Source: Russula earlei (taxonomy: Eukaryota; Basidiomycota; Agaricomycetes; Russulales; Russulaceae). From it: 63,993 nt of DNA. The stretch covers positions 1 to 63,993 of the forward strand of contig JAGFNK010000303.1 of assembly GCA_025769875.1 (NCBI GenBank). Reading direction: 5' to 3'. Under the pieces are notes generated by a model. It had not been told where the DNA came from and ran no database searches. It worked only from the letters and a program-made list of their open reading frames with translations. Below are positions 62,550 through 63,993 of this stretch, one piece after another; the first letter of the stretch is position 1, and the number at the start of each line of letters is the position of its first letter. Both the position numbers and the translations under genes were made by a program.

Positions 62550-63509
62550 TGTCATGAACCATTCTCCGGAGAGGGCCCTTGAAGGACCCTTCCTTATGAG
62601 AGAAACCCAGCCTCTATGGTGTCACCCTGTTCACATGAGCAAAAGGGGTGAGTAGAGGTGTCCACAATATCGCGCGCGCATTGTCACGCGAGTGATTCTT
62701 GGCACAATCGACATACAGCAAGCCCCACTTAATGGCAACCCTTCTAGCAATAAAGAACAGTATTAGGGCCTTCCTAAGGACCCTTTAGGATGGCTCTAGG
62801 TGCTCTACATAGGCACTAACCTAGTATCAAAGACCCTACAATGCGTTATTAGACCAACTCTAATAACTATAGAATGAACTATAAGGCAATACTAAGGACC
62901 TTAATAGAAGTATTAGGGTTGACTCTAAGGACCCTAATAGAACTATATAAGAGCCTTATAAGATAACACTATTCCCTAAACCAGACTACAGGTCCTCAAA
63001 TGACCAGCCCTAAACTAACTAACAGAAAATGAATCAGGTGTGCGCACATGCACTAAAGCAGTGAACATGTGGACAGTGAAGGCTCTTACTCATCAAGAGA
63101 AGCCTTCTTACTCAGCAGCTTACAGAGCATGACTGAGCATGCTCAGTAAGTGCACTCCGACTTCCTACTCATCACTCTATTGTGCTTGATAACAAGGTTA
63201 TGACTTGTTCCCTATTTAGCAGTTCTCTTGTAGTATATAAGCGCTCAATAAAGTAGCAGACAGTCCTCAGACTGTCCATTTGTTTACAGCACTCTCTATC
63301 CCTGGGATACTCCTTTAAGGACCATCCCCTTGTGACCATTCTGGCCTCTTCCCTGTGTACCTGCTCAACTCTTCCAGTAACTATACCTCTCTGGTATTTG
63401 TTACTGCTTTGGACTCTTCTTCTTGCCCACACCGTCTTGGATGTCTATCGACTTGTCTTCGAGCTTACCCCTCGCTCTTGACTGGATAGTTCAACAGTGA
63501 GTCTTGACA
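62550..63509 (+). mobile_element. Solo LTR, family E, copy 4
   Basis: 960 bp, TGTCATGAACC...CTTGACA, flanked by GCAGA at 62545-62549 and 63510-63514. TATATAA lies at 63234-63240 and AGACTGTCCA at 63269-63278, 35 bases later. Confidence 0.95.
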
Positions 63510-63514
63510 GCAGA

Positions 63515-63993
63515 GGCGTTTGGGATAGCAAGATGAGAGACTCTGTCTCCCTTTCTCTTGATTCATTGTGGCTCACTTTCCGAGCCCTTTTAAGTACATT
63601 CTGTGTGTATAATATTTGTAAATACTTGATCGTAAGTTTTTATGAGACAGTAAGTAAATTTTTGAGGGTTAAGTACATAGTGTTGCCTTTGTGGCCTTTA
63701 GCCACGGCGTTGAGCTTGCATTTGGTGAGCTCTGTGGTGTCCTCCATGAGTTAGGACTTTCTTGCTGCAATCTGTATCTGAGACAGTAAATTTTTTTTGT
63801 TTTTTTTTTTGACTTTTTAACTTTTAGTATGAGCGATCAGGGGCTGGTGGAACAGTCATGGGATCAAGACTAAGATTCCTGAAACATGTTAAAATCCCCC
63901 CACGAAGGGGGGTGTCCAAAATTTTGTCCTGGGTCCTTCCAAACCCAGAGGTGGAGCGCATTGCACCACAAAGGTGCTCCACACGTTTTCACC
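63515..63993. other. Right edge, no gene recognised
   Basis: AT-rich with a T-run (63790-63812). A 6-bp stem CCCCCC-ACGAA-GGGGGG lies at 63896-63912, directly followed by GGTGTCCAAAATTTTG-TCC, which contains the palindrome CAAAATTTTG. This could be the edge of a DNA element that continues past the window. Confidence 0.4.

Noticed and set aside
1..63993. CRISPR arrays, rRNA, bacterial operons or ribosome binding sites
   Set aside because: No array of short identical repeats with unique spacers was seen; introns, chromodomain retroelements and hAT/Tc1 elements show a fungal nuclear genome.

Overview
The window is repeat-packed DNA from a filamentous basidiomycete, most likely an agaricomycete. 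This rests on short GT-AG introns (about 50-75 bp) in the gene remnants, chromodomain Ty3/gypsy elements, copia elements of fungal type, and exons that resemble fungal ANTH and TBC proteins. I see no intact host gene, rRNA or tRNA gene. Almost everything is a transposable element, and most boundaries can be fixed by eye from matched target-site duplications (TSDs). Family names A to G and numbers are my own labels.

Left and centre (1-47592): the oldest layer is a minus-strand Ty3/gypsy element, A1. Its gag lies at 1-4500, its leader at 14620-14886 and 15808-16295, and its 5' LTR is split between 16296-16352 and 46997-47592. The leader holds a solo LTR G1 (TSD CAGTT), which is split by a hAT element (5074-14583, TSD TGATGAAC), which is split by a copia element, copia-A (6536-13779, TSD CAATG), which carries two solo LTRs (TSDs CATGC and CTCAC). 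The A1 LTR was hit by a second gypsy element, F (16353-46991, TSD GTCAG). F carries solo LTRs of families D, A and E, and its own 3' LTR was hit by a third gypsy element, A2 (28170-46307, TSD GAACC).

A2 is chimeric. It has two 828-bp LTRs, a 5' leader ORF and the end of pol. Its gag and most of pol are replaced by about 14.9 kb holding a 345-bp inverted repeat, an IS630/Tc1-type DDE transposase fragment, intron-containing fragments of a TBC Rab-GAP gene and an ANTH clathrin-adaptor gene, an unidentified multi-exon gene, a 153-bp tandem repeat, and a nested copia element (copia-B, 36329-41507, TSD AATTC).

Right (47593-63993): the 3' end of a gypsy element G2 on the minus strand has an extra ORF with a zinc knuckle after its chromodomain. 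It is followed by a hAT transposase gene split by a nearly intact Tc1/mariner element (53177-54796, TA TSD), a decayed copia-D fragment with its 3' LTR, a 5-kb purine-rich satellite-like block, and E-family LTRs.

Common themes: families A, E and F share the R/U5 part of the LTR. A and F have a primer site exactly complementary to a 10-nt segment about 32-35 nt after the LTR TATA box, which suggests Tf1-like self-priming. A1, A2 and F share a leader ORF (ORF0), and A1 and F share a long module ahead of gag. Many breaks look like C-to-T change at CpG (Arg codons turned into stop, Cys, Trp or Gln).
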